The notes under the pieces were generated by a model. The model had not been told where the DNA came from. It saw nothing but the letters and a program-made list of their open reading frames with translations, and searched no databases. A stretch of DNA of 64,000 nt from UBA12545 sp051024685 (lineage in GTDB: Bacteria; Bacillota; DSM-521; Neomoorellales; Neomoorellaceae). This document shows positions 8,468-15,912 of the stretch, piece after piece. The stretch covers positions 55,922 through 119,921 of the forward strand of contig JAZHPA010000004.1 in NCBI GenBank assembly GCA_051024685.1. The letters run 5' to 3'. Each line of letters begins with the position of its first letter. Within the stretch, counting starts at the first letter, position 1. The position numbers were made by a program, and so were the translations under genes.

Positions 8468-9510
8468 CCCCGTCTCACCCTCTCCTCGATAATCCGGGCT
8501 ATCCTGTAGCTGGGAGCCACCACTTCAGCCCCGCCCCGCTCAATGGCCGCCCGGGGCATACCCCATACAATAGCTGTCTCCTCGCTCTCGGCCACCGTGT
8601 AGCCCCCGCGGCGCCGCAGCTCTACCATAGCTGAGGCGCCATCGTCTCCCATGCCGGTAAGGAGCACGGCTATAATCCTCCGCGGGTCGTAAGCTTCCAT
8701 GGCCGCCCTTAACGTGACATCTACTGAAGGACGGAAGAGGGTATCTTCCGGCTTTAGGGTAAGGTGACAAGATAGACCTTGGCTGGTTTGGTGAAAGGCC
8801 AGGTGATAGCCTCCCCGGGCTATAATCACTATTCCTGCTTCCAGCTTCATGCCCTCCACCGCTTCCCTTACCTTAAGCTGACACTGGTGGTCCAGCCGCT
8901 GGGCAAAACTCGAGGTAAATTGCGAGGGCATGTGCTGCACCACCACTATACCGGCCGGCAGGTCGGGGGGAAGGTAGGGGAGTATTTCCTCCAGGGTGCG
9001 CGGCCCTCCGGTAGAAACGCCTATAACCACCAGCCACTTTAGAGCAGAGGGGACCACTACTGGAGGGCCAGCTGTCCGAATCGGCTTTACCTTTTGCGCT
9101 GGCCGCAGGCGCGCCCGCGCCGCGGCCCGCACCTTGGCAATAATTTCCTCAGCCAGCTTTTTTATACCCAGGGACACGGTCCCACCTGGTTTAGCTACAA
9201 AGTCTACGGCGCCTAAAGCCAAGGCTTCCAGGGTCACCAGCGCCCCTTCCTGGGTCAGGGAGGAAACCATCACTACTCTGGCTTTTGTTTTCTCCACTAG
9301 GTGGTAAAGAAGGGTAAGCCCGTCCATCTTGGGCATATTTATGTCGAGGGTAACCACATCTGGCTGGAGGGCCAGGGCTTTAGCCAGGCCCTCCTCGCCG
9401 TCTCTAGCAGTGTCCACTACCTCAATCTCGTCTGCTGACTCCAAAATCTGGGTCAAAGCCCGCCGCATGAAAGCGGAATCATCGACCACCAGTACTCGTA
9501 TCTTCTTCAA
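8464..9510 (-). CDS. cheB: CheB receptor methylesterase/deamidase (che2)
   Basis: 348 residues from TTG at 9510, which follows GGGGGAAC. The receiver domain (1-120) has DD at 10-11 and phospho-acceptor Asp56 in LDINMP. The methylesterase domain starts near 160 with catalytic-triad motifs GVSTGGP (Ser), QHMP (His) and GMGDDG (Asp). A longer reading from ATG at 9576 would overlap cheW by 98 nt and adds 22 basic residues before the receiver fold, so I rejected it. CheB removes the methyl groups added by CheR. It is the only CheB in this window. Confidence 0.92.
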   Translation of the reverse strand: MKKIRVLVVDDSAFMRRALTQILESADEIEVVDTARDGEEGLAKALALQPDVVTLDINMPKMDGLTLLYHLVEKTKARVVMVSSLTQEGALVTLEALALGAVDFVAKPGGTVSLGIKKLAEEIIAKVRAAARARLRPAQKVKPIRTAGPPVVVPSALKWLVVIGVSTGGPRTLEEILPYLPPDLPAGIVVVQHMPSQFTSSFAQRLDHQCQLKVREAVEGMKLEAGIVIIARGGYHLAFHQTSQGLSCHLTLKPEDTLFRPSVDVTLRAAMEAYDPRRIIAVLLTGMGDDGASAMVELRRRGGYTVAESEETAIVWGMPRAAIERGGAEVVAPSYRIARIIEERVRRG

Positions 9511-10990
9511 GTTCCCCCGCCTCTGCCAAAGCTGCCACTTGCCTCTCTTCTTCCCAGGATAGTACTTGAGCTGCATCGAGGATTATGATGTTGCGTTCGG
9601 AACTAACTTTAGCTATCCCGCTCACAAACCGGCGTTCCAGATCCGCTACCAGGATATCCGGCGTGGGCTCCACCTGGGTAACAGGTACTTTCAGCACTTC
9701 TTTTACCCCATCCACCAGAAGCCCCAACACCGTATTCCGCCCCTCGCAGACCAGAATCCGGGTCTGCTCGTCTATTTCCCGGGGAGAGTAGGCAAATCGC
9801 TGGCGCAGATCTACCACCGGAATGATGCTCCCGCGCAAGTTCAGTACACCTCTGACGAAGGGGAGGGTACCCGGCACAGCTGTAACCTTGCCGGCCCTTA
9901 TGATCTCCCGCACGCTGGCTATGGGTAGGGCAAATTCTTCTCCCTCCAAGAAGAAGGTTACCAGTTGTTGTTCCGCCTCCAGTTGTCGCTTGGTAACCTC
10001 CTCCCTTTCTTCTTCCCCGGAGGCTTCCTCCAGGACTCCTTCTTCCAAAACCAATTTCGCCGCGTCCAGCACGAAAACCAGCCGTTCTTCACCGATACGG
10101 CAAATAGCCGCTACTTCATTTTCACCCTTTGCCTGGAACAACTTGGGCACCGGCTCCAGCAGCCGCTCGCTGACCCTGAGCACCTCCGCTACGCTGTCCA
10201 CGACCAGCCCTGCCAGCACCCGCCGTCCGCTGCCCAGGTAGGCCACCACCACCCGGCCCCCTTGTTTCTCGGGTAAATCAAACCTTCTCCTTAAGCTTAG
10301 AAGGGGAAGAACCCTTTGCCGTAAAGATATGACGCCCAGGATATAGGGCGGGGCGTCCGGGAGGACGTTCACGCGATCCGGCAAGTGCACTATTTCCTTC
10401 ACATCCGCAATATTTAACCCGTACTCTTCGCCTCCCACGCGGAAGGTCAAAAGTTGCTTCTCTTCCTCCAGCTGAACCGTCTCCCGGCGAACCTGCCCCG
10501 CAATCGAGTGGCTAATAGCTCCTCCCCTCTCCCCTGGAGAAGCTGCGGTCTCCAACATACGTTCCACTTCCAGCAGCAGGACGAGGTGGTTATCTTCCAG
10601 CTTAGCCGCCCGGGTAACGAGCTTAGACTTTTCCCCTTCAGTTTCCTCGGCCCTGAACTCTTCTATAGCTTCCGGGGAAATATCCCGCACACCTTCGATG
10701 CGGTCTACTATATAGCCGGCTTGGCGGTTGTTATATCTTACTACTACCACGCGGCTGCTTTCATCATCACTACCATCTGGCAGCCCCAACTGTAACCTGG
10801 TATCGTATATGGTCAATATGGTACCCCTCAGGTTGGCCAGCCCCCGGACATAGGGCGGCACCAGGGGCACTCTGACCACCTGCGGGACCCGGATAATTTC
10901 CTGCAGGTACTCAATAGCTATCCCGTAACTTTCGTTGGCCAGCTGGAATACCACGTATTGTCTTTCCTGGCCACCACTTTCTTCGCGCAT
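9479..10990 (-). CDS. Triple CheW-domain coupling protein
   Basis: 503 residues holding three CheW domains in tandem: about 11-150, 177-320 and 340-485. Each has the YVVF/LLTF/LVTF opening strand, an EI(V/I) segment and a glycine-rich core of the type VRGLANLRG, ILGVISLRQ or VRGVLNLRG. Usual CheW proteins have about 150 residues and one domain (compare 54652-55119). CheW links receptors to the CheA P5 domain, so three copies could cross-bridge receptor tips and kinase. ATG start with AGGGAG 9 nt upstream. It lies 33 bp after the receptor gene. Confidence 0.92.
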   Translation of the reverse strand: MREESGGQERQYVVFQLANESYGIAIEYLQEIIRVPQVVRVPLVPPYVRGLANLRGTILTIYDTRLQLGLPDGSDDESSRVVVVRYNNRQAGYIVDRIEGVRDISPEAIEEFRAEETEGEKSKLVTRAAKLEDNHLVLLLEVERMLETAASPGERGGAISHSIAGQVRRETVQLEEEKQLLTFRVGGEEYGLNIADVKEIVHLPDRVNVLPDAPPYILGVISLRQRVLPLLSLRRRFDLPEKQGGRVVVAYLGSGRRVLAGLVVDSVAEVLRVSERLLEPVPKLFQAKGENEVAAICRIGEERLVFVLDAAKLVLEEGVLEEASGEEEREEVTKRQLEAEQQLVTFFLEGEEFALPIASVREIIRAGKVTAVPGTLPFVRGVLNLRGSIIPVVDLRQRFAYSPREIDEQTRILVCEGRNTVLGLLVDGVKEVLKVPVTQVEPTPDILVADLERRFVSGIAKVSSERNIIILDAAQVLSWEEERQVAALAEAGELEEDTSTGGR

Positions 10991-11023
10991 ACCAAGAGCT
11001 CCCTTCTATATTTCTATGTCCGG

Positions 11024-12958
11024 TTATCCCTGCTGCAGCTCATCCGCCAGGGCTGCAATCTCTTCTATAGCCTGGGATAGCTCCTTCATGCCTTCCGCTT
11101 GCTGGCGGCTGGCTGTGGCTGCCTCTTCCGCAGCAGCGCTGGCTTCCTGAGCCGCGGTGGCGATTTGCTCTACGCCTTTGGCAGCTTCCTCCACCCTGGT
11201 CAAGCTCTGGCTGGCCTGCTCCTTGACTTCTTCCACTCCCCGGCTTACCGCCCGCATGTCAGCCTCTATGGTATCCAGGTCTGCCGAAGTCTTCTTAGCC
11301 TTCTCCACCTCGCCCCGGATTACTTCGCCTATGCTGGTGATGTCCCGCAGAACGTTCATCACCTGCTCCTGGATGCCTTTAACCATTTCCTTAATCTGGT
11401 CGGCGTTGCGCGCGCTCTCCTGGGCCAGGTTGCGGATGTCCGAAGCCACCACAGCAAAACCCTTGCCGTACTCCCCGGCCCGGGCCGCTTCAATGGCCCC
11501 ACTCACAGCCAGCATATTGGTCTGGATGCTGACACTGGCAATGGTGTCCACGATCTTGTCTATGCGCCTGGCGTTACGCTCCAATTGACTAACCTTGTTT
11601 ATGTTTTCCAGGTTGGTACTGGCGGCCTGGGAAATACCCTGGATAAGTTCGGTCACGCGCTCCTTGTTGGCCGCTAAGAGTTCGCTTAACTCAGCCGCCT
11701 GCTTAACAGAAACTTCCGCCTCCTGGGCTATGACTTGCATGGATTTCTCGATTTGTTTAATGGCTGCTGAGGCTTCTTCGGAGGCTGCCGCTTGCTGCTG
11801 GGCGCCCTTAGCTATCTGGCCCAAGGCCGCGTTTATCTCCTCAGCCGACCGGCTGGCTTCCTCTATAGCTGACGCCAGTTCTTCTGCCGCCGCAGCCAAC
11901 CCTTCCGCCGACTTAACTATATCCGTGGAGTTCTTTAACTCTTCGGCCATATCCGACAGAGTGGAACTGCTCTCGCTGATTTCAGCCACAGCCCTGGCCT
12001 GCTGTTCTATACCTTGCAAGGCTTCCTCGGTGGCGCCAGCCTGTTCCTCGGCCGTGGCCGCTATCTGCTCGCTGCCCTTCTGGAATTCAGCTATGGCCTT
12101 CTCTACTTCCACCACCAGGCGCTCAATATTGCCGGCGCCTTCTACTACCTTGTTGATGGCCTCTTCTATCTTGGCCAATTCAGCAGTTATGACTTTCCCC
12201 TTTTCCGTCTCGCCCCGGGCCACTTCTGCCGCCCTGTTGATGGCTTCAGCTACTACTTTGACATCTTCCTGGATGCTGTTCACTATCTGGCGGATATCGC
12301 TGGCGGCCTTCTCGGAAGTCTCCGCCAGGGTACGAACTTCGTCAGCCACCACCGCAAAGCCCCGGCCGTGTTCTCCCGCCCGCGCCGCCTCGATAGCCGC
12401 GTTGAGGGCTAAAAGGTTGGTCTGGTCGGCGATCTTGACCACCGCCCGCACTATCTCGCCTATCTTCTCCGCTTCTTCCTCCAGTTGAGCCACCAGCCTG
12501 GCGGATTCCTCATTGCGGGCTGTGCTCTCGTCCACTCCCCGGATAAGTGCTTCTATGTCCGCCGTGGTCCTGGCGATTAATCCCTTTATGGCCTGACAGC
12601 GTGCTAAAGATTCCCCCGTTAACTTTACCGAAGCGCGAGCGGCTTCGCCTATCACCTGGATGGCCGCCAGAGACTGCTGGGTAGCGCTACTGGCCTCTTG
12701 AGCACCCCGGGCTATCTGCTCCATGGAGGCTCGCAGTTCCTGTACCGCTCCTGAAGCCTGCTCCACCCCCGAAGTTAACTGCTCGCTGGCGCTGGCCACC
12801 CTTTCGGCTATTTGTTGTTGCTTGGCAAAGGTGCGGGCCTGTTTTTTCCTGGCTTCAGCCAGTTTTTTCTCCGTGCCCACCTGGCTGTAGCCCGTACTCG
12901 GGGGCGAGGCATTCTTCCTTTCTCCCGGCAAAGGTGCTAAGGTCTTGACTTGATCCAT
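11024..12958 (-). CDS. Cytoplasmic sensorless chemoreceptor with two signalling tips
   Basis: 644 residues, almost all coiled coil, with no transmembrane segment and no ligand-binding domain. Two MCP signalling hairpin tips are present: QTNLLALNAAIEAARAGE at about 179-196 and QTNMLAVSGAIEAARAGE at about 479-496, exactly 300 residues apart, so the protein looks like an internal duplication. Methylation-site-like Glu/Gln pairs (EEQAGATEEA, EELASAIEEA, QEASAAAEEA) flank both tips. The start is ATG with GAGGAGGT. It heads the che2 operon. Input is probably through partner proteins or the N-terminal 50 residues. Signalling to the triple CheW is inferred from adjacency. Confidence 0.9.
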   Translation of the reverse strand: MDQVKTLAPLPGERKNASPPSTGYSQVGTEKKLAEARKKQARTFAKQQQIAERVASASEQLTSGVEQASGAVQELRASMEQIARGAQEASSATQQSLAAIQVIGEAARASVKLTGESLARCQAIKGLIARTTADIEALIRGVDESTARNEESARLVAQLEEEAEKIGEIVRAVVKIADQTNLLALNAAIEAARAGEHGRGFAVVADEVRTLAETSEKAASDIRQIVNSIQEDVKVVAEAINRAAEVARGETEKGKVITAELAKIEEAINKVVEGAGNIERLVVEVEKAIAEFQKGSEQIAATAEEQAGATEEALQGIEQQARAVAEISESSSTLSDMAEELKNSTDIVKSAEGLAAAAEELASAIEEASRSAEEINAALGQIAKGAQQQAAASEEASAAIKQIEKSMQVIAQEAEVSVKQAAELSELLAANKERVTELIQGISQAASTNLENINKVSQLERNARRIDKIVDTIASVSIQTNMLAVSGAIEAARAGEYGKGFAVVASDIRNLAQESARNADQIKEMVKGIQEQVMNVLRDITSIGEVIRGEVEKAKKTSADLDTIEADMRAVSRGVEEVKEQASQSLTRVEEAAKGVEQIATAAQEASAAAEEAATASRQQAEGMKELSQAIEEIAALADELQQG

Positions 12959-13103
12959 GAAGTATCAACCTCCTCAATGCTGTTGGTTCTTTTGTATCTA
13001 TATAAGATGCAATTAAGTATAATCTATATATTCTTACTTTCTTACTCCGTCCCTTCAGTGTTTCTGTACGCTATCCCCCCTTTTTTATTAGGGATCGACG
13101 TTT

Positions 13104-13110
13104 TTCGACA
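13104..13110 (-). promoter_or_regulatory. Spo0A-box-like heptamer TGTCGAA
   Basis: A perfect 0A-box core (TGTCGAA on the minus strand) upstream of the che2 receptor gene. A second copy lies at 13483-13489 in the same intergenic region, and a third at 3523-3529 upstream of the flavoprotein gene. A 7-mer occurs several times by chance in 64 kb, so this is a suggestion only. Confidence 0.25.
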
Positions 13111-13122
13111 CCCAAAAATACC

Positions 13123-13153
13123 AAAAATAGAGCGGGAACCCTTTCTCCCGCTC
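13123..13153 (-). terminator. Intrinsic terminator behind the 26-residue ORF
   Basis: Minus-strand GAGCGGGA/TCCCGCTC stem of 8 bp with an 8-nt loop, followed by TATTTTT and a second T-run. It lies 4 nt after the stop of the small ORF and about 165 nt upstream of the che2 receptor start. It ends either an independent small transcript or an attenuated leader. Confidence 0.65.
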
Positions 13154-13156
13154 CCA

Positions 13157-13237
13157 CTAAAAACTTTCTTGCTGTTTACTCAGTGCTATTCTACCGTTTT
13201 TCTCGCAAAAGCATTGTAATCCAGGGTATTTCTTCAT
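13157..13237 (-). CDS. Possible 26-residue small protein
   Basis: An ATG-initiated ORF of 26 codons (begins MKKYPGLQCFCEKNG, ends KQQESF). An AGGGAG sequence lies about 12 nt upstream, a little far, and a good intrinsic terminator follows immediately. An upstream -35/-10 candidate is TTGTGC-N18-TATTAT on the minus strand near 13280-13310. The peptide is basic with a CFC motif and has no recognisable family. The same RNA could instead be a non-coding regulator or a leader of the receptor gene. Confidence 0.35.
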   Translation of the reverse strand: MKKYPGLQCFCEKNGRIALSKQQESF

Positions 13238-13305
13238 TAATTCCAGCTTCTCCCTATAACAATACAAAAAGTACCATATAATAGTATTATGTAGGAAAAA
13301 AGCAC

Positions 13306-13321
13306 AAAAAAAAGGGGGGGG
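13306..13321. repeat. Homopolymer junction A8-G8
   Basis: Eight A residues followed directly by eight G residues on the plus strand, in the intergenic region between the che2 receptor and the XRE regulator. Such tracts slip in replication and sequencing; no coding frame crosses it. Apart from the small ORF, terminator and heptamers listed here, I see nothing definite in 12959-13528. Confidence 0.6.
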
Positions 13322-13528
13322 ACAACAACGTTGCTTCTCAGTCCTCGTTTTACACCTATTAAGAGATTTTATTTAAAAACGGTCCATAAGCAAGTTTGAA
13401 TAGGGGCCAAAAGGAGTGACTTTGAATTTTGTTGTACAGAATTTCTACGTATTATGCACTTTGTCGTCTATTTGCTTCATATTTCGACATTTTGCATAAC
13501 CAGCTTAGTATTTCAGGGAGGCCTGACG

Positions 13529-13891
13529 ATGTTCAATTTGGGTAAACGACTGCGGTTTTATCGTCTTAAGAGACAGCTAACCCTCAAGGACGTGGAAACC
13601 GCGACCGGGCTACACTCTTCCACAATTTCCGGTTACGAGCGTGGCATCCGTAAACCTTCTTTCGAAATCCTCCGCACGCTGGCCGAGCTGTATGAAATAC
13701 CGGTTGCCTATCTGCTGTTGGATGAAAATGAGTTGTCAGACATTATACCTGTAGAATACAGTGATGTGTTTACTCTTTTAAACAAGCGCCCCGATCTGGC
13801 GAAACTCTTAGAAGAAATAAAAGATTTTCCTCAACCATTAGTAAATCAATTAATCGAGGTCATTAGAGGGATACGGCAGTTATCGCCATAA
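13529..13891 (+). CDS. XRE-family helix-turn-helix regulator
   Basis: A 120-residue protein starting at ATG 13529 behind AGGGAGG; upstream in-frame codons lack a binding site. Residues 1-60 form an HTH_3 domain (GKRLRFYRLKRQLTLKDV, then SSTISGYERGIRKPSFE), typical of SinR/phage-repressor-like DNA-binding proteins. The C-terminal half (EVIRGIRQL at the end) may be a dimerisation segment. It is transcribed away from che2 with a 570-bp AT-rich region in between, so it may regulate itself or che2. The target is unknown. Confidence 0.85.
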   Translation: MFNLGKRLRFYRLKRQLTLKDVETATGLHSSTISGYERGIRKPSFEILRTLAELYEIPVAYLLLDENELSDIIPVEYSDVFTLLNKRPDLAKLLEEIKDFPQPLVNQLIEVIRGIRQLSP

Positions 13892-13968
13892 AGGCATAGA
13901 AATGGGGTCAAGGTAAAATAATAAATAGCGTGAGGGCTAAACTCTACGAAATAGGAGGCTGATAACCG

Positions 13969-14466
13969 TTGGCCAAAACGGTGATAGGTGTCTTCAGCAA
14001 TGAGCGAGTTGCCAAGGAAGCAGTGGACGACCTGCGGCGGGCAGGCTTTGAAAAGGAGATATCCATCCTGGCCCGGGACAAGGGCCGTCAAGAAGGAGGA
14101 GCCGTCGAAGGCGGGCTTACCATGGGCGGGGGGGGTGATACGGGCATCACCGACGGAGTCACTACCGGTGGCGTGCTGGGCGGGCTGGCCGGCCTGGCAG
14201 CTGGGGCCGGGGCCCTGGTCATCCCCGGCATCGGTCCTCTGGTAGCCGCCGGCCCAATCGCCGGCCTGCTTTCCGGGGCGGCCACCGGCGGCGTGGCGGG
14301 GGGCCTGCTGGACTGGGGCATCCCCGAAGCCGAGGGGCGTCGTTATGAGGAAGACGTGCGGCAGGGCAAAATACTCGTTTCCGTGCGCTGTAGCGATGAT
14401 CGGGCGGATCAAGCGGCCAGCATTCTCCGCAACCACGGGGCAGACAACGTGCGCACCCATGGGTAG
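13969..14466 (+). CDS. YflT-like general stress protein with glycine-rich core
   Basis: A 165-residue protein from TTG with AGGAGG upstream. The N-terminus (VIGVFSNERVAKEAVDDLRRAGF) resembles the YflT/general stress protein 17M fold, a ferredoxin-like segment found in heat and stress proteins of Firmicutes. Residues about 60-120 form a glycine-zipper region (GGVLGGLAGLAAGAGALV and similar), which may insert in or contact membranes. The C-terminal segment returns to a hydrophilic alpha/beta element. Function is unknown. A terminator follows. Confidence 0.65.
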   Translation: MAKTVIGVFSNERVAKEAVDDLRRAGFEKEISILARDKGRQEGGAVEGGLTMGGGGDTGITDGVTTGGVLGGLAGLAAGAGALVIPGIGPLVAAGPIAGLLSGAATGGVAGGLLDWGIPEAEGRRYEEDVRQGKILVSVRCSDDRADQAASILRNHGADNVRTHG

Positions 14467-14488
14467 CGTTGAAACAATTGTTTAGCCA

Positions 14489-14517
14489 GCCGGGTAAAGG
14501 GCCCGGCTTCTTTTTTC
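14489..14517 (+). terminator. Intrinsic terminator after the YflT-like gene
   Basis: GCCGGG/CCCGGC stem with a 7-nt loop, followed by TTCTTTTTT on the plus strand, 23 nt after the stop. Confidence 0.8.
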
Positions 14518-14621
14518 GGCAACCGAACAAGAGGCAAGAAAACACTAGTATTAAGATAACCATCAAGGGGCAACCTTTAAACAGGTGGTGCAGCACAATT
14601 TAAAAAGGGGGGCCGCAAGCC

Positions 14622-14801
14622 ATGGCTAGGAGAAGCCCGGTCATGTCCGAAGCTCTGAAGTACGAACTGGCTAAGGAGCTCGGAGTTTATGACATTGTAG
14701 CCACCGAGGGATGGGGCGGCGTACCTTCCCGGCAGTGTGGTAACCTGGTGCGACTGGCCATTGAGAAAGCTGAACAAGCCCTGGTGAATAACCGCCTTTA
14801 G
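14622..14801 (+). CDS. Alpha/beta-type small acid-soluble spore protein
   Basis: A 59-residue protein read directly from the DNA: ATG with AAAAGGGGGG upstream. It contains the SASP signatures LKYELAKELGV near residue 12 and EGWGGVPSRQCGNLVR near 29-44, followed by IEKAEQAL. Alpha/beta SASPs coat and protect DNA in the dormant endospore and are degraded at germination. It is monocistronic, flanked by a terminator upstream and a GC-rich hairpin downstream. This gene is direct evidence that the organism forms spores. A forespore-sigma promoter would be expected, but I could not recognise one with confidence. Confidence 0.9.
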   Translation: MARRSPVMSEALKYELAKELGVYDIVATEGWGGVPSRQCGNLVRLAIEKAEQALVNNRL

Positions 14802-14814
14802 TGCTGCCCACCCC

Positions 14815-14835
14815 GGCCGGGGCCTGACCCCGGCC
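14815..14835. terminator. GC-rich hairpin between convergent genes
   Basis: GGCCGGGG-CCTGA-CCCCGGCC, a perfect 8-bp stem, located between the stops of the spore protein gene (plus) and fliY (minus). There is no T-run on either strand, so its terminator function is uncertain; it could act in both directions. Confidence 0.45.
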
Positions 14836-14841
14836 CATATG

Positions 14842-15912
14842 TTACACGCGGTTCCGCAGATTATTGAGGCGCGCGTACGGGTCCAGAATATTAGTAATCC
14901 GTACCCCAAAGCTTTCGTTCACTACTACCACCTCTCCCTGGGCTATCAGGGTTCCATTCACCAAGATTTCCACAGGTTCATCGGCCATCTTTTCCAATTC
15001 GACTATGCTCCCCGGCCCCAGGTTTAAGATCTCTTTAATGGGCTTAACGGCCGTGCCCAGCACCACTTCAATGTCCAGGGGGACATCCAGGATTAGCTCT
15101 AAATTCCTGGGGGTAGCCCCGTAAACCTGAGGTGGCCTGCTCGATTCCCCGGGAGCAAAGGACGGGCCAGAAGAGGATGGCACCTCTTCTGCGGCCTTAG
15201 GAGCTGTGTCTCCTTGCCCTCCGTCTAATGTACCGTCGCCGGGAAGAGAGGCGGAGGAAGTAGCAAAGAGCATGCCTATGGCTTCTTTAGCTACCTCTAC
15301 CGGCATCACCTGCATTATTTCGCTTTCCACCAGGCCCTCTATTTCCATACGGAAGGAAACCACGGCAATGGGCTGCCCCGCCGGCCAGGGTGAAGCAAAG
15401 GATTCCAGGGTAAAATTCACAGGAGTTACCTGGGGCGGCGAGATCTTCACGCTGCGGTTAAAAACAGTAGACATGGAAGTGGCGGCGGTACCGATCATTT
15501 GGTTCATGGCCTCGGCCACGGCGCTCTTTTGAATTTCGTCCAGCTCCTGTTGTTCCACCTGACCGCTGCCGCCCATCATGAGGTCCGCAATAACGGCGGC
15601 GTCCTTGGTCTTAATAATTAACAGGTTGGAACCCGACAAGCCCTCCGTGAAATTGACCTCAATAATCACATAGGGCATTTGAAATGAGGCAAAAAGTTCT
15701 TCCGGCGTGGTCACCCTGGTGTTGGGCGTAGTAATCAACACTTTGCGATTCAGGATCTGGGATAAAGCTGTAGCCGCACTTCCCATGGATATGTTGCCGA
15801 TCTCGCCCAGGGCATCTTTTTCTTCTTCCGTAAGATCTGCCGGAGGCGCATTAGAGGTGAGCCCACTCCCCAGCAGAGCATCAATTTCTTCTTGAGATAA
15901 AAAGTCCGACAT
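14842..15912 (-). CDS. fliY: Flagellar motor switch phosphatase FliY
   Basis: 356 residues with the FliY architecture. The N-terminal MSDFLSQEEIDALL is the CheY-P binding peptide. A CheC-like domain with two phosphatase sites follows (Glu37-x-x-Asn40 in EIGNISMG; Glu134-x-x-Asn137 in EAMNQMIG). After a Pro/Ser-rich linker (about 230-265) comes a C-terminal FliN/SpoA domain. In Bacillus-type flagella FliY replaces FliN in the C-ring and dephosphorylates CheY-P. It is the last gene of the long flagellar cluster, immediately downstream of fliM. A separate FliN-like protein is also encoded at 30726-31097. Confidence 0.95.
   Translation of the reverse strand: MSDFLSQEEIDALLGSGLTSNAPPADLTEEEKDALGEIGNISMGSAATALSQILNRKVLITTPNTRVTTPEELFASFQMPYVIIEVNFTEGLSGSNLLIIKTKDAAVIADLMMGGSGQVEQQELDEIQKSAVAEAMNQMIGTAATSMSTVFNRSVKISPPQVTPVNFTLESFASPWPAGQPIAVVSFRMEIEGLVESEIMQVMPVEVAKEAIGMLFATSSASLPGDGTLDGGQGDTAPKAAEEVPSSSGPSFAPGESSRPPQVYGATPRNLELILDVPLDIEVVLGTAVKPIKEILNLGPGSIVELEKMADEPVEILVNGTLIAQGEVVVVNESFGVRITNILDPYARLNNLRNRV

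Noticed and set aside
13420..13460. Promoter of the XRE regulator (TTGTAC/TATTAT)
   Set aside because: Spacing of 12 bp is too short and alternatives are 15 or 22 bp; not convincing.
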